A stretch of 64,000 nt of DNA. Source: Halomonas sp. GTDB taxonomy: Bacteria; Pseudomonadota; Gammaproteobacteria; Pseudomonadales; Halomonadaceae. A program made the position numbers and the translations under genes. Numbering within the stretch: the first letter of the stretch is position 1; each line of letters starts with the position of its first letter. Shown here one piece after another: positions 9,680 through 20,916 of the stretch. A model generated the notes under the pieces. It worked only from the letters and a program-made list of their open reading frames with translations. It did no database searches and was not told where the DNA came from. The stretch covers positions 86,941-150,940 of the forward strand of contig NZ_DRFS01000005.1 of NCBI RefSeq assembly GCF_011050415.1, written 5' to 3'.

Positions 9680-11143
9680 CTAGTCAAGCGGTGGCACAAG
9701 TTCGAACAGGAAGAGCGGGTCATCGCTGACCGGTGTTTGCTCCAGTTGAAAAAACTGTTGGCGACTGCGTTCCACGTATTGAATCATTTCGTAGTAACGG
9801 CGGATATTGCGCACATAAATAACCGGTTCGCCACCGCGGGCGTAACCATGGCGCGTCTGGCTGTGCCATTCGCGCTGCTGCAACAAGGGTAAGGCTGCGC
9901 GCACGTCTTCCCAACTGTTAGGGTCGCCGCCGCGCATTTCGGCGATATTGCGCGCATCGTATAGATGGCCAAGGCCAACGTTGTACGCGGCCATGGCCAT
10001 ATACAGACGATCATCACCGGTAATGTTTTCCGGCAGGCGGTCTTTAATGCTGCGCAGATAACGGGCACCGCCATCGATACTCTGGGCCGGGTCGCGGCGA
10101 TCACTAATGCCCATTTCACTGGCAGTAGGGTGGGTTAGCATCATGATGCCACGAACGCCCGTGGGGGAAACTGCCTCCGGATCCCAGTGAGACTCTTGAT
10201 AACCCACTGCCGCTAATAATTGCCAATCAAATGCTGTTTCTCGAGCTGCTTGCTTGAATAGCTCCGTGTACGCGGGTAGGCGTGAGTCCAGGTGGGATAA
10301 AAAAGTGCGGGTGCCAACATACTCAAGGTAGTCATCGTGGCCAAAGTAACGGCTGACGAGCCGATCAAGCGTGCCGCTTTCCTGTAAGTCTTGTAAAAAA
10401 TTATTGGCGGCCTCCAGTAACCCCAGGCCTCGTCCAGTGGGTAGCGCCCAGGCCATTGAAAGCGGGTCACCTAGCGTAAAGCCACGCTCAACGTTCGGGA
10501 AAAACAACCGGTTTAAGCGGAACTGATGTTCGAAAATGACCGCTGCATCCAGCGTGCCGCTTTCAACGCGGGCAAGTAGTTCGGCAACCTCTAGTTCATT
10601 TGACTCTTTCCAGCTCAAGGCAGGGTGAATGCGCTGTAAGTTGCGCAGCGCTTCCCCTGTTCCTGCACCACTGAGCGTGCCAATTTCTAACCCCACCAAG
10701 TCACTGGGTGCCTGAATGCCGTTAAGGCCGCGTCTGTAGACCACCAAAGGCTGCATCTGAAGAATCGGTCGGGTGTAGTGGATTCCCGGTGTATTCGGTA
10801 GCAGCGGCAGTGCTGCGGCACCTAAATCACCTTTTTCACGCACGGCAGGCAGAACAGTTTCTGGGTAGTGGCTGGCGTCAAGATTAAGACTTACTCCTAA
10901 ATAGTCGGCAAAGCGGTGCATTAACTCATACTCAAAGCCGGTAGGGCCTTGGCGGCCTTGGTAATAAGTCGTGGGAGCATTGCGAGTGTGAACAGTAATG
11001 AAGTCTTTTGCTTTGATATGCGTAAGCTGCTCGCCAGGGGGGACGAGAGAAAAGGTCGGTACCATGACCAGTAGCGTCATAGCGATTAGCGCATAATAAG
11101 CGCTGGCGCGGGCTACAAAATGTCGGCAAATCAACGTCAGCAT
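9680..11143 (-). CDS. mltF: Membrane-bound lytic murein transglycosylase F
   Basis: This 487-residue exported enzyme cleaves peptidoglycan glycan strands. An N-terminal hydrophobic segment (about residues 15-35) is followed by a periplasmic solute-binding-type domain (about 45-270) and a C-terminal SLT domain with the catalytic Glu in GYQESHWDPEA and the AMAAYNVGLGH segment. The N-terminus lacks an obvious lipobox, so it may be an uncleaved signal anchor. It faces away from purL, which is usual for gammaproteobacteria. Confidence 0.93.
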   Translation of the reverse strand: MLTLICRHFVARASAYYALIAMTLLVMVPTFSLVPPGEQLTHIKAKDFITVHTRNAPTTYYQGRQGPTGFEYELMHRFADYLGVSLNLDASHYPETVLPAVREKGDLGAAALPLLPNTPGIHYTRPILQMQPLVVYRRGLNGIQAPSDLVGLEIGTLSGAGTGEALRNLQRIHPALSWKESNELEVAELLARVESGTLDAAVIFEHQFRLNRLFFPNVERGFTLGDPLSMAWALPTGRGLGLLEAANNFLQDLQESGTLDRLVSRYFGHDDYLEYVGTRTFLSHLDSRLPAYTELFKQAARETAFDWQLLAAVGYQESHWDPEAVSPTGVRGIMMLTHPTASEMGISDRRDPAQSIDGGARYLRSIKDRLPENITGDDRLYMAMAAYNVGLGHLYDARNIAEMRGGDPNSWEDVRAALPLLQQREWHSQTRHGYARGGEPVIYVRNIRRYYEMIQYVERSRQQFFQLEQTPVSDDPLFLFELVPPLD

Positions 11144-11225
11144 GGCGTCTTGTCGGCATAAAACAAGCTGCCACGATACCCAGCCAGGGTCATGCTGTCA
11201 CCTTGTTGATTTCGTGTGACCGCCG

Positions 11226-11259
11226 CTTTCCAGTATCATAGGCACTTTCCGGTATCATA
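11226..11259. repeat. 19-bp-period tandem duplication upstream of purL
   Basis: CTTTCCAGTATCATA (11226-11240) and CTTTCCGGTATCATA (11245-11259) are 14/15 identical and 19 bp apart. They lie in the mltF-purL divergent spacer where promoters must be, so they could be paired binding sites or a slippage duplication. Confidence 0.6.
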
Positions 11260-11327
11260 TAAGTACGGCCGCATAGCGGTCCGGTGATTTCCCTGCTCGA
11301 ATTTCCCTGCTCTAGAGGCTTCAGGAT

Positions 11328-14300
11328 ATGCTCGAACTGCGAGGCGCGCCCGCCCTTTCTGCCTTCCGTCATGCTCGGTTATTAGCGGTGTTGCGTGAAC
11401 GAGTGCCCGAGGTGGAAGCGCTGTCTGCCCACTATGTTCATTTTGTCGATGTTCACGCCAATGATCACCACGAACAACTGGATGACGCCTCCCTCGAGCG
11501 TTTAGCTCAGCTACTCGATTATGGCACTCACACGAGCATGGAAGTTCCCGACCATGCCCAGCGCTTTTTGGTGGTACCCCGTTTAGGTACCCAGTCGCCA
11601 TGGTCGTCGAAAGCCACCGATATTGCCCACAACTGTGGGCTGCGTCAGATTAGCCGCATCGAGCGCGGCATTGATTACCGGGTAAGTTTCACCGCGAGCC
11701 CGAATGAGGAAGACCTTTCTGCGCTGGCCGCTCTGCTACATGACCGTATGACCGAAACGGTACTGGCCGATGGGGCGGATGCCACTAAGCTGTTTGCCCA
11801 GCACGACCCTGCTCCACTAGGGAGCGTGGATATTCTGGAGGGTGGTCGAGAAGCATTGGCAACGGCCAATCAGGCACTGGGGCTGGCGCTGGCAGAGGAC
11901 GAAATCGATTATCTGGTAGATGCTTTTAATGAGTTGGGGCGTAATCCCAGCGACGTTGAGCTGATGATGTTTGCCCAGGCCAACTCCGAGCACTGCCGCC
12001 ATAAGATTTTCAATGCAGACTGGGTGATCGACGGCGAGCCACAAAGCCACTCGCTGTTTAAGATGATCAAGAATACCTTTGCGTCATCTCCCGATAATGT
12101 TCTTTCAGCTTATAGCGACAACGCGGCGGTCATTAAAGGTAGCCAGGCGGGGCGCTTTTTCGCCACACCGCTGACGGGAGCTGGTGGTGAGCGTGCGTTA
12201 TATGCCACCCACCAGGAGCCTATTCATATCCTGATGAAGGTCGAAACCCACAACCACCCGACGGCGATTGCCCCATTCCCAGGGGCTGCAACGGGGTCGG
12301 GTGGTGAGATACGTGACGAAGGCGCCACCGGTATTGGTGGTAAGCCTAAAGCAGGGCTTTCAGGCTATACCGTTTCCAACCTGCGCATTCCTGAGTTTGT
12401 GCAGCCCTGGGAGGCGTTTGATTACGGTAAGCCCGATCGCATGCAGTCGGCGCTTAATATTATGCTCGACGGCCCGATTGGTGGTGCTGCGTTCAATAAT
12501 GAGTTTGGTCGCCCCAACCTAACCGGCTATTTCCGCACCTACGAGCAGGAATCGCTTAACGACGGCGGCATTGAGCGTCGTGGCTTCCATAAGCCGATTA
12601 TGCTGGCCGGTGGTTACGGTAATATCCGTGCCCATCACGTTCAAAAGGGCGATATTCCGGTTGGCGGCAAGCTGATTGTCATGGGCGGGCCGGCGATGCT
12701 GATTGGCCTGGGTGGCGGCGCGGCATCAAGCATGGCGTCCGGCACCTCCAGTGCTGATTTGGATTTCGCCTCGGTGCAGCGTGAAAACCCCGAAATAGAG
12801 CGCCGTGCTCAAGAAGTTATCGATCGCTGCTGGGCCATGGGCGATCACAACCCAATCCGCTTTATTCACGACGTGGGTGCCGGTGGGCTTTCCAACGCGC
12901 TGCCGGAGCTGGTGAAAGATGGCAATCGCGGTGGCTGCTTTGACCTGCGCGCAGTGCCCAATGCCGAGCCAGGTATGAGCCCGCTGGAGATTTGGTGCAA
13001 CGAAGCCCAAGAGCGCTATGTACTTGCCGTTGCCCCTGAAGATTTGGACACGTTCGATGCCCTGTGCAAACGCGAACGCTGCCCCTATGCAGTGGTCGGT
13101 GAGGCACAGGAAGCGCATCACCTTGAAGTGCGCGACGGCCACTTTGACAGCAAGCCGGTGGATTTGCCGATGAGCGTGCTGTTTGGTAAAGCGCCTAAAA
13201 TGCAACGCGAGTTTGAGCGTAACGAGCCTGAACTTTCCGGGGTGATGCTGGATAACCTTGATCTACGCGAAGCGTTAGATCGCGTATTGCGGCTACCCAC
13301 AGTGGCCTCCAAAAGCTTTTTGATTACCATTGGTGATCGCTCAATTACCGGCCAAGTGGTGCGCGATCAAATGGTCGGCCCCTGGCAGGTGCCGGTGGCC
13401 GATGTAGCGGTCACCACGGCGAGTTTTGACAGCCATGTGGGTGAGGCCATGGCCATGGGTGAGCGCCCGCCGGTAGCGTTGATTAACCCCGCGGCCAGCG
13501 CCCGTTTGGCGGTCGCTGAGGCAATTACCAACTTGGCAGCAGCACCGATTGCCAAGCTTAGCGATATCAAACTCTCTGCCAACTGGATGAGTGCGGCCGA
13601 TCACCCTGGCGAGAATCAGGCGCTGTATGACGCCGTCTATGCTGTGGGTATGGAAATGTGTCCTGCGCTTGGCATTGCCATTCCCGTGGGCAAAGACTCA
13701 ATGTCGATGCGTACGTCTTGGGTGGATGAGAAGCAAGAGGGCGAAAGCGAAGAGAAGAGTGTCACCTCGCCACTATCGCTAGTCGTCACCGGCTTTGCTC
13801 CGGTCACCAATGCGCTGGCAACGCTAACGCCGCAAATCAACCTGGATCAAGACGAATCTGATCTGATTTTGATCGATCTGGGTAACGGCCAGAACCGCTT
13901 AGGTGGGTCTGCCTTGGCGCAGGTTTACGGCCAAGTGGGTAATGACTGTCCTGACGTTGACGACCCGGAAGATATTAAAGCCTTCTTTGAAGTCATTCAG
14001 GGTCTTAACCGCGACGGTAAGCTACTGGCCTATCACGATCGTAGCGATGGCGGTCTGCTGGTGACGCTGCTGGAGATGGCCTTCGCCGCCCATGCAGGGC
14101 TTGAGATCAAGCTCGACTGGATGATTGATGAACCGGTTGAAGCATTGAATGCACTGTTCTCGGAAGAGCTGGGGGCGGTGATTCAGGTCAACCGCAAAGA
14201 CACCGAAGAAGTGCTGGCGCAGTTTGCTGTGGCCGGTATCGAAACCTGCGGCGTGATTGCCCGCCCGCGTTATGACGACCAAGTGCGCGTTACGCTGTTT

Positions 14301-15278
14301 GAAGAGCCGCTGCTGGAAACCACTCGCCAGATTACCCAGCGTACCTGGACAGAAACCAGCTACCGTATGCAGGCGCTGCGCGATAACCCAGAATGCGCTA
14401 AAAACGAATTCGATAATCTGCTCGATAGCCGTGACCCCGGCCTTTCCGCAACAGCGACCTTTGATATCAACGACGATATCAGCGCGCCCTTTGTGAATAC
14501 GGCTAAGCCTGCCATGGCCGTGCTGCGCGAGCAGGGCGTTAACGGTCAGGTGGAGATGGCCTGGGCCTTCGATAAGGCTGGGTTTGAGGCGGTGGATGTG
14601 CACATGAGCGACATTCTGGAAGGGCGTGTGTCGCTTGATGAGTTTAAAGGCCTGGTGGCCTGTGGCGGCTTCTCCTATGGCGACGTGCTGGGCGCTGGCG
14701 GCGGCTGGGCCAAATCGGTGCTGTTTAATGAGCGCGCTCGTGAGCAGTTCGCGGCGTTCTTCGCCCGTGAAGATAGCTTTTCGTTGGGCGTGTGCAACGG
14801 CTGCCAGATGCTGTCACAGTTGAAGTCGCTGATTCCCGGTGCTGAAAACTGGCCGACGTTTGTGCGCAATGAGTCTGAGCAGTTTGAAGCGCGTGTCTCC
14901 ATGGTGCGCGTTGAGAAGAGCCCATCGATTCTATTGGCCGGTATGGAAGGCTCCAAGCTTCCCATTGCCGTGGCCCATGGTGAAGGACGGGCGGAGTTCC
15001 GCGACAGCGCCCACCTGCGCAGCATGCAGTCGAGCAGCCAAATTGCCATGCGCTATATCGACAACTATGGTCAAGTGACCACGCGTTACCCAGCAAACCC
15101 TAATGGCTCGCCCTCAGGCATTACCGGCCTGACCACGCCGGATGGTCGCGTCACCATTATGATGCCGCACCCCGAACGTGTGGCGCGGGCTGTCACTAAT
15201 TCCTGGCGCCCTGCAGAGTGGAATGAAGATGGTGCCTGGTTGCGCTTATTCCGCAATGCGCGTGTCTGGCTTAACTAA
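11328..15278 (+). CDS. purL: Phosphoribosylformylglycinamidine synthase (large single-chain form)
   Basis: The 1316-residue enzyme performs the fourth step of purine synthesis (FGAR plus glutamine to FGAM). It begins [13 protein letters not shown] as in gammaproteobacterial PurL. The two AIRS-like halves carry [16 protein letters not shown] and related glycine-rich loops; the C-terminal class I glutaminase has the nucleophile in GVCNGCQM and the His/Glu in PHPERVAR. Length matches the fused PurSLQ form. A hairpin follows. Confidence 0.98.
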   Translation: MLELRGAPALSAFRHARLLAVLRERVPEVEALSAHYVHFVDVHANDHHEQLDDASLERLAQLLDYGTHTSMEVPDHAQRFLVVPRLGTQSPWSSKATDIAHNCGLRQISRIERGIDYRVSFTASPNEEDLSALAALLHDRMTETVLADGADATKLFAQHDPAPLGSVDILEGGREALATANQALGLALAEDEIDYLVDAFNELGRNPSDVELMMFAQANSEHCRHKIFNADWVIDGEPQSHSLFKMIKNTFASSPDNVLSAYSDNAAVIKGSQAGRFFATPLTGAGGERALYATHQEPIHILMKVETHNHPTAIAPFPGAATGSGGEIRDEGATGIGGKPKAGLSGYTVSNLRIPEFVQPWEAFDYGKPDRMQSALNIMLDGPIGGAAFNNEFGRPNLTGYFRTYEQESLNDGGIERRGFHKPIMLAGGYGNIRAHHVQKGDIPVGGKLIVMGGPAMLIGLGGGAASSMASGTSSADLDFASVQRENPEIERRAQEVIDRCWAMGDHNPIRFIHDVGAGGLSNALPELVKDGNRGGCFDLRAVPNAEPGMSPLEIWCNEAQERYVLAVAPEDLDTFDALCKRERCPYAVVGEAQEAHHLEVRDGHFDSKPVDLPMSVLFGKAPKMQREFERNEPELSGVMLDNLDLREALDRVLRLPTVASKSFLITIGDRSITGQVVRDQMVGPWQVPVADVAVTTASFDSHVGEAMAMGERPPVALINPAASARLAVAEAITNLAAAPIAKLSDIKLSANWMSAADHPGENQALYDAVYAVGMEMCPALGIAIPVGKDSMSMRTSWVDEKQEGESEEKSVTSPLSLVVTGFAPVTNALATLTPQINLDQDESDLILIDLGNGQNRLGGSALAQVYGQVGNDCPDVDDPEDIKAFFEVIQGLNRDGKLLAYHDRSDGGLLVTLLEMAFAAHAGLEIKLDWMIDEPVEALNALFSEELGAVIQVNRKDTEEVLAQFAVAGIETCGVIARPRYDDQVRVTLFEEPLLETTRQITQRTWTETSYRMQALRDNPECAKNEFDNLLDSRDPGLSATATFDINDDISAPFVNTAKPAMAVLREQGVNGQVEMAWAFDKAGFEAVDVHMSDILEGRVSLDEFKGLVACGGFSYGDVLGAGGGWAKSVLFNERAREQFAAFFAREDSFSLGVCNGCQMLSQLKSLIPGAENWPTFVRNESEQFEARVSMVRVEKSPSILLAGMEGSKLPIAVAHGEGRAEFRDSAHLRSMQSSSQIAMRYIDNYGQVTTRYPANPNGSPSGITGLTTPDGRVTIMMPHPERVARAVTNSWRPAEWNEDGAWLRLFRNARVWLN

Positions 15279-15319
15279 CCATCGGCTAGTGCGATGGACT
15301 AAGCGATTGGATTCGCAGT

Positions 15320-15345
15320 CACGGCGGCTTTCAGCCGCCGTGTTC
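15320..15345 (+). terminator. Hairpin terminator after purL
   Basis: CACGGCGGCT / AGCCGCCGTG (15320-15329 with 15333-15342) is a perfect 10-bp stem with a 3-nt loop, followed by a weak T-containing tail. It lies between convergent genes. Confidence 0.6.
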
Positions 15346-15357
15346 TATTAAGCGCAG

Positions 15358-15594
15358 TTAAGAAGTATGCGAAGCGGCAAGAGGCGGCTCATCTGCTTTT
15401 GAAGGGGGCAGGCCCAGTTTCGCCTCCAGCGTCTCAAGCTCTTGGCGGTAGCGCTCGACGATGTACTCGTAGCGGCCAAAGTCGTGGCCACAGTCCATAC
15501 AATACACATGGGCTTTATCACGACGGGTAGCAGGTAAACGTTTTAGTCTGCTGCTGCATTTAGGGCACTCAGGGCTGAAATGATTGTTTGTCAT
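15358..15594 (-). CDS. Small zinc-ribbon protein of unknown function
   Basis: This 78-residue protein has two zinc knuckles, CPKC (about residues 10-13) and CMDC (about 32-35), giving one rubredoxin-like ribbon. A helical, probably coiled-coil stretch follows (ERYRQELETLEAKLGL) and then a disordered tail. It stands alone between purL and a divergently transcribed helicase that also carries zinc knuckles; a functional link is only suggested by position. Confidence 0.75.
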   Translation of the reverse strand: MTNNHFSPECPKCSSRLKRLPATRRDKAHVYCMDCGHDFGRYEYIVERYRQELETLEAKLGLPPSKADEPPLAASHTS

Positions 15595-15720
15595 GACACA
15601 CCTCTTTACTCAGTTATTAGGTTCTCGCTTGAAAGGTATTGCGAGGACCGGAGTGTTTTTAAAACCTTCATGATTAAGATGCGACGAAAGTCGCATTAGT
15701 TCAATAGCAGGCTAATAAAT

Positions 15721-17502
15721 TTGCCATTACCCAGTTCTACCTCTTTAACACCGCAACTGCGCCCGTATCAGCGGGAAGCCGTAAAGCGCGTAGTGGTGCA
15801 TTTTCGATCATCCAGCGAGCCTGCCGTTGTGGTGCTGCCCACCGGTAGCGGTAAATCCTTGGTGATTGCTGAACTGGCGCGTTTAGCGCGCGGGCGTGTG
15901 CTGGTGCTGGCCCATGTGCGGGAACTGGTAGAGCAGAACCACGCCAAGTACCAGGCCTATGGGCTTGAGGCGGATATCTTTAGCGCTGGCTTAAAACGCA
16001 AAGAAGCCAACCGCCAAGTGGTATTTGGTTCGGTGCAGTCGGTGGTGCGTAATTTGCAGCGTTTTAATGACGCTAATTTCACGCTGTTGGTCATCGATGA
16101 GAGCCACCGTGTGTCGTTAAATGAAGACGCCAGCTACCGCCAGGTGATTGAGCATCTGCGACAGCACAATCCACAGCTGAAAATACTCGGGCTGACGGCG
16201 ACCCCTTACCGTTTGGGGCAGGGCTTTATCTACTATCGCCACCATCACGGCATGGTGCGTGGTAGTGAAGATAGTTTTTTCCGCGACTGCGTGTTTGAGC
16301 AGCCACTGCGCCTGATGGTGAAGCAGGGCTATCTTGCCGAGCCAAAGCGCTTGGATATGGCTATTGAGGGCTACGATTTCTCAGCGTTACGGCCTTCATC
16401 AAGCGGCTTGTTTCAGGAGGAAGAGCTGAACCGCGTGGTAGCAGGAAATCGTGCAACGCCCGGCATTATTGAGCAGATAATAACCCGCGCTGACGATCGC
16501 CAGGGGGTGATGATTTTTGCCGCCACCGTGGCCCATGCGGAAGAGATCATGGGTTATCTACCTAAGGCAGAAGCCGCGCTGATTACCGGTGCAACGGCTT
16601 CCCGCGAGCGCACGGCGCTGATTGATGCCTTTAAAGCCCGCGAGCTTAAATACCTGGTTAACGTGGCGGTGCTGACCACCGGTTTCGATGCGCCCCATGT
16701 GGATTTGATCGCCATTTTGCGGCCTACCGAATCGGTGAGCCTCTACCAGCAGATGGTGGGCCGAGGGCTGCGTTTGTCGGCGGGTAAGAGCGACTGCTTG
16801 ATTCTAGATTACGCCGGTAACCCGTGGGATATCTTTGCGCCAGAAGTGGGCGAGCCGAAGCCGGATAGCGACAGCGAGCCGGTCCAGGTGGAGTGCCCTG
16901 CCTGTGGTCATGCCAATCTTTATTGGGGCAAGCGTGATGGCGAGCTGGTGATTGAGCATTTTGGACGTCGGTGCCAAGGGCTAATTGAAAATGAGGAGGG
17001 GAAACGGCATCAATGCGACTTTCGTTTCCGCTTTAAGGTTTGCGATGAGTGCGGCGCCGAAAATGACATTGCTGCACGCCGCTGCCATGGCTGCGAAAAG
17101 CTGCTGGTTGACGCAGATGATAAGCTCAAGGATGCCTTAAAGCTGAAAGACGCCAAAGTGCTACGGGTAAGTGGTATGCAACTGGAAGCGACCACCAACG
17201 GTCGTGGCCTGCCGCGTTTAAAAGTGACCTATCATGATGAGGATGGCACCCATCTTTCCGAGTGGTTTGCGTTGGAAACGAAAGCGCAGCGGCGAGCTTT
17301 CTATGCTGCCTTTCTGCGCTACCACCTGCGCGCACCGGGAGGTAAATGGCAGCCGTCAACCGCCGAGGAAGTGGTTGCCGAACAGCGCCGACTACGTCAC
17401 CCGGACTTTGTTGTGGGTCGAAAAGTAGGCAGGCATTTCCAAATCCGCGATAAGCTGTTTGATTATGCTGGCCGCTATCGCAAAGCGGTCGAAGCGGGGT
17501 AA
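15721..17502 (+). CDS. DEAD/DEAH-box (superfamily 2) helicase with C-terminal zinc knuckles
   Basis: The 593-residue protein shows Walker A PTGSGKS (about residue 40), the DESH box, LTATPYR, and motif [11 protein letters not shown], as in SSL2/RAD25-like bacterial helicases. After the helicase core there are zinc-binding pairs: CPAC (about 395), CDECGAEND and CHGC. The in-frame stop at 15697 and absence of an ATG near the N-terminus make TTG at 15721 the likely start, with a weak ribosome site. Specific substrate is unknown; proteins of this kind are usually annotated as putative DNA repair helicases. Confidence 0.85.
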   Translation: MPLPSSTSLTPQLRPYQREAVKRVVVHFRSSSEPAVVVLPTGSGKSLVIAELARLARGRVLVLAHVRELVEQNHAKYQAYGLEADIFSAGLKRKEANRQVVFGSVQSVVRNLQRFNDANFTLLVIDESHRVSLNEDASYRQVIEHLRQHNPQLKILGLTATPYRLGQGFIYYRHHHGMVRGSEDSFFRDCVFEQPLRLMVKQGYLAEPKRLDMAIEGYDFSALRPSSSGLFQEEELNRVVAGNRATPGIIEQIITRADDRQGVMIFAATVAHAEEIMGYLPKAEAALITGATASRERTALIDAFKARELKYLVNVAVLTTGFDAPHVDLIAILRPTESVSLYQQMVGRGLRLSAGKSDCLILDYAGNPWDIFAPEVGEPKPDSDSEPVQVECPACGHANLYWGKRDGELVIEHFGRRCQGLIENEEGKRHQCDFRFRFKVCDECGAENDIAARRCHGCEKLLVDADDKLKDALKLKDAKVLRVSGMQLEATTNGRGLPRLKVTYHDEDGTHLSEWFALETKAQRRAFYAAFLRYHLRAPGGKWQPSTAEEVVAEQRRLRHPDFVVGRKVGRHFQIRDKLFDYAGRYRKAVEAG

Positions 17503-17603
17503 TCACGCTAGTTTTACCCTCTTAATAGAGAGACGCGAATGTCGCTGAGTTTGCTAAACTGTCTGCCTGTGCTGATTTCCACTTTTCAAGAGAGCCGACC
17601 CGC

Positions 17604-18551
17604 GTGAGCGAGACGCCAAGCGTTGCTGCCGACATAGAAACAGCTGATTCTCAGCCTAATGAGCCTGTGCAGATGTCGTTTGGGCGTCTGTTTAACGAGC
17701 CCATCACCCAAATGCCGGAGGATTTATACATACCTCCGGAAGCGCTGCGGGTCTTTTTAGAGACCTTTGAAGGTCCGTTGGATTTACTGCTCTATCTCAT
17801 TCGCCGTCAGAATCTGGATATTTTGACGATCAACGTGGCGACCATTACTCACCAGTACATCGAGTACGTGGAGCTAATGAAGGCCATGGAGATTGAGTTG
17901 GCGGGTGAATACCTGCTAATGGCTGCCATGCTGGCGGAAATCAAATCACGCACGCTGCTGCCGCGCCCACCTAAAGTAGAGGGCGATGAAGAGGAGGATC
18001 CTCGTGCGGAACTTATCCGTCGCCTGCAGGAGTATGAGCGACTTAAAGCAGCGGCGGAGTCGCTGGATATGCTGCCACGCATGGGGCGTGACTGGTTTAG
18101 CGTGCAGGCGGGGCTGCCGCCGCTTGAAGCGTGCGTGATCCACCCTGATGTCGAGTTAAATGAGCTATTGAGCGCTTTATCGGATGTGTTAAAGCGCGCC
18201 GAGCTGGTGCAAGCCCACCAAATTAGCCGCGAGGTACTTTCCACTCGCGAGCGCATGCTAAAGATTATGGAGCGGCTTAATCACGACGCCGCGCATCAGC
18301 GCTACACCCCTTTTGAGGCGCTGTTTACCCTGGAAGAGGGGCGAGCAGGCGTGGTGGTTACGTTTATGGCGATTTTGGAGTTGGCCAAAGAAGCCATGAT
18401 TGAAATTGTCCAGAATGCACCGCTATCTCCTATTCATGTGCGTGCGCGGGCTCCCCAAATGGGAGAACTGGGCGAGGAGATTGAAGAGGATGCGTTTGAT
18501 GACACTGCCTTTGGGGAAAGCGCGTTTGAGTCTGATGAGGAGTTGCCATGA
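17604..18551 (+). CDS. scpA: Segregation and condensation protein A
   Basis: This 315-residue kleisin bridges the SMC heads in the SMC-ScpAB condensin complex and helps chromosome segregation. The family segment FEGPLDLLLYLIRRQNLDI (about residues 53-71) is present, followed by the helical KAMEIELAGEYLLMAAMLAEIKSR. The start is GTG. The C-terminal end is acidic. It overlaps scpB by 4 bp (ATGA), so the two are translationally coupled. No smc gene is in the window. Confidence 0.94.
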   Translation: MSETPSVAADIETADSQPNEPVQMSFGRLFNEPITQMPEDLYIPPEALRVFLETFEGPLDLLLYLIRRQNLDILTINVATITHQYIEYVELMKAMEIELAGEYLLMAAMLAEIKSRTLLPRPPKVEGDEEEDPRAELIRRLQEYERLKAAAESLDMLPRMGRDWFSVQAGLPPLEACVIHPDVELNELLSALSDVLKRAELVQAHQISREVLSTRERMLKIMERLNHDAAHQRYTPFEALFTLEEGRAGVVVTFMAILELAKEAMIEIVQNAPLSPIHVRARAPQMGELGEEIEEDAFDDTAFGESAFESDEELP

Positions 18552-19399
18552 GTAGCACCGCGACTGTGCTAAACGACATGGTGTTGGATGATATCGTAGA
18601 GGCGGCGCTTTTAGCCGCTGGTGAACCGTTGCCGCTTGAGCGCTTGGAAACGCTTTTTTTAGAGGAAGAGTGCCCGTCGCGGCGCGATTTTCGCCAGGTG
18701 TTAGAGCGTTTGCAACAGCGCCATTCAGGCGGTGCGTTGGAGCTATTAGAAACTGTTTCAGGCTATCAATTGCGCATTCGTCCGCGCCTCTCTCAATGGG
18801 TGTCACGGCTGTGGGATGAGCGTCCGCAGCGTTACTCACGAGCCCTACTGGAAACGCTGGCATTGATCGCCTACCGTCAGCCCGTCACCCGGGGAGATAT
18901 TGAAGAAGTGCGAGGGGTCAGCGTGAGTAGCTCGATCATGCGTACCCTGGCAGAGCGGGGCTGGATTCGCGTGGTAGGGCATCGGGATGTGCCTGGCCGC
19001 CCGGCGGTATACGCGACTACGCGCAGCTTTTTGGACGATTTTGGGTTAAAAACACTTGATGCGCTGCCACCAATGCACACGCTGGCCAGTTGGGATGAAA
19101 ACGAAATACCCGAAGAAGAGGGTTTGGTGTCAAATGACGAGGACATCAATCTGCCAAGTGAGCCTGATGGAGAGCATGAAGCACTAGACGAAAGGATTGA
19201 AACGGTGCAGGATGCGCCTCCCCAGACAGATGAGATAAGCTCGGCTGAGATAGCCGACACACACGCCGAGACGGCGTTAACCCAGCCGCTGAGCTTTGCC
19301 GATTTAGAAGCACGGCTCGCGGCACGTGCGCGGCGCGCTAACGAAGATGATGGTGCCCGCACGCAGACTAACGATGTGAGGTCAGACGACCATGAGTGA
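18548..19399 (+). CDS. scpB: Segregation and condensation protein B
   Basis: ScpB (283 residues) dimerises and binds ScpA in the condensin complex. The tandem winged-helix region is seen in [17 protein letters not shown] N-terminus and [24 protein letters not shown]. The C-terminal third (from about residue 180) is acidic and low in complexity, longer than in minimal ScpB. It overlaps rluB by 8 bp. Confidence 0.94.
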   Translation: MSSTATVLNDMVLDDIVEAALLAAGEPLPLERLETLFLEEECPSRRDFRQVLERLQQRHSGGALELLETVSGYQLRIRPRLSQWVSRLWDERPQRYSRALLETLALIAYRQPVTRGDIEEVRGVSVSSSIMRTLAERGWIRVVGHRDVPGRPAVYATTRSFLDDFGLKTLDALPPMHTLASWDENEIPEEEGLVSNDEDINLPSEPDGEHEALDERIETVQDAPPQTDEISSAEIADTHAETALTQPLSFADLEARLAARARRANEDDGARTQTNDVRSDDHE

Positions 19400-20267
19400 A
19401 AGTAAAAACACCACGCCCCCCATTAGCGAAAAGCTGCAAAAAGTCCTGGCCCGTGCTGGCCTCGGCTCGCGTCGTGAAATGGAAACGGCTATTTCCGACG
19501 GCCGCGTAAAAGTGAATAGCAAGGTGGCCAAGCTAGGCGACCGCGTTGAAGCGCGTGATAAAGTCAGCTTTGATGATCGCCCGGTGGCACTTCGTCCGGA
19601 AGAAGAAGTGCCGCGGCGTGTCATTATGTACAACAAGCCGGAAGGCGAGCTGTGCACCCGTAAAGACCCGGAAGGTCGACGCACCGTTTTTGAACGTTTG
19701 CCGCGCCTCAAGGGTGAGCGTTGGATTGCCATTGGTCGCTTGGATATCAACACCAGCGGCTTGCTGTTGTTCACCACCGATGGTGAGCTGGCCAACCGTT
19801 TGATGCATCCATCCACCCAGGTGGAGCGTGAATACGCGGTCCGTGTGATGGGCGAGGTTAAGCGCGAGCATATTGTGGCGATGGTGGATGGCGTGATGCT
19901 GGAAGACGGTCCGGCACGCTTTACCGACGTTCAGGAGTTTGGTGGCGAAGGTATTAATACCTGGTTCCACGTAGTGATTCTGGAAGGGCGTAACCGTGAA
20001 GTGCGCCGCCTGTGGGAATCCCAAGCCTTGACAGTGAGTCGTCTTAAACGTGTGCGCTATGGCAACATCTTCCTTGATAAGCGAGCGAAAGCTGGCGAAT
20101 GGGTCGAACTTACCCAGGATGAGGTGGATGATCTAGCTACCCTGGCTAGTTTGGAAAGCCGCAAGGTGCCTGCGTTGACTCCGGATGAGAAGAACCGCTG
20201 GAATCGCGACAAGCATAAACGTAAGCCAGTGCAGGCGATGCGCAAGCCCAAGACTAAAGCGCGTTAA
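19392..20267 (+). CDS. rluB: 23S rRNA pseudouridine synthase (RluB type)
   Basis: The 291-residue enzyme isomerises a uridine in 23S rRNA helix 80 (position 2605 in E. coli numbering). An N-terminal S4 RNA-binding domain ([18 protein letters not shown]) precedes the catalytic domain with the Asp in [17 protein letters not shown]. The C-terminal tail is strongly basic ([20 protein letters not shown]), as expected for RNA binding. The scpA-scpB-rluB order is widely conserved. Confidence 0.94.
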   Translation: MSESKNTTPPISEKLQKVLARAGLGSRREMETAISDGRVKVNSKVAKLGDRVEARDKVSFDDRPVALRPEEEVPRRVIMYNKPEGELCTRKDPEGRRTVFERLPRLKGERWIAIGRLDINTSGLLLFTTDGELANRLMHPSTQVEREYAVRVMGEVKREHIVAMVDGVMLEDGPARFTDVQEFGGEGINTWFHVVILEGRNREVRRLWESQALTVSRLKRVRYGNIFLDKRAKAGEWVELTQDEVDDLATLASLESRKVPALTPDEKNRWNRDKHKRKPVQAMRKPKTKAR

Positions 20268-20282
20268 GTAAAGTGCTTAAGC

Positions 20283-20315
20283 GTGCCTGGCCTTCTGGCG
20301 TGATGTGCCAGGCAC
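20283..20315 (+). other. Inverted repeat after rluB
   Basis: GTGCCTGGC (20283-20291) pairs with GCCAGGCAC (20307-20315). No T-run follows (A and G residues do), so it is a transcript-end hairpin at best. Confidence 0.4.
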
Positions 20316-20354
20316 AAAAAGGGGGCATTTATACCCTTTAAAGCTAAAAAGCAC

Positions 20355-20383
20355 TTGCTATCAAAGGTGTGTAAGCGTAGGAT
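20355..20383 (+). promoter_or_regulatory. Candidate promoter for tRNA-Lys genes
   Basis: TTGCTA (20355-20360), a 17-bp spacer and TAGGAT (20378-20383) end 16 bp before the first tRNA. Spacing fits a sigma70 promoter driving both tRNAs. Confidence 0.5.
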
Positions 20384-20399
20384 ATGCATCCGTTCAGGC

Positions 20400-20475
20400 G
20401 GGTCGTTAGCTCAGTTGGTAGAGCAGTTGACTTTTAATCAATTGGTCGTAGGTTCGAATCCTACACGACCCACCA
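20400..20475 (+). tRNA. tRNA-Lys (anticodon TTT), copy 1
   Basis: A complete 76-nt cloverleaf with encoded CCA: acceptor GGGTCGT/ACGACCC, D-arm GCTC/GAGC, anticodon stem GTTGA/TCAAT around loop CTTTTAA (anticodon TTT), and T-arm GTAGG-TTCGAAT-CCTAC. Confidence 0.98.
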
Positions 20476-20568
20476 TTTAAACAAGCACTTGTAAAAGACT
20501 AGTTTAAATTCTATTGAACGGTTTCAGTATTAATTGCAATGCCAGAGTTCGTAAGGTGAGGCAAGTTT

Positions 20569-20644
20569 GGGTCGTTAGCTCAGTTGGTAGAGCAGTTGAC
20601 TTTTAATCAATTGGTCGTAGGTTCGAATCCTACACGACCCACCA
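20569..20644 (+). tRNA. tRNA-Lys (anticodon TTT), copy 2
   Basis: Identical in all 76 positions to the copy at 20400-20475, including CCA. The 93-bp spacer shows no obvious second promoter, so a joint transcript is likely, ended by the terminator just downstream. Confidence 0.98.
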
Positions 20645-20650
20645 AATTCA

Positions 20651-20684
20651 ACGCCCTTGACAGTTTACTGTCAGGGGCGTTTTG
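20651..20684 (+). terminator. Terminator of the tRNA-Lys operon
   Basis: ACGCCCTTGACAG / CTGTCAGGGGCGT (13-bp stem, one G.U pair; 20651-20663 with 20668-20680), loop TTTA, followed by TTTGC. Confidence 0.85.
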
Positions 20685-20916
20685 CTATGGGCTTAGAAAA
20701 CATGGTCTTTAGAAAACAGTTTAGGATGACATTCTGTTTGCAGCAGGCCGCAATTACCCATCACAATAGACTAGAATAATTTTTGAGCGGTCGGCCACCG
20801 CGAAAGACGCAGCGGCCTATCGCGCACGCGAGCGGTATGTGTGCATCAACATGCGTACATATCCGTGACCCAGTGTTTAACAGGGGGATTCCCTGTTCGT
20901 CACAGTGGTAGACACG

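Noticed and set aside
11328..15278. Several long antisense open frames across purL
   Set aside because: They mirror the codon structure of a long GC-rich gene and match no family; purL itself is unmistakable.
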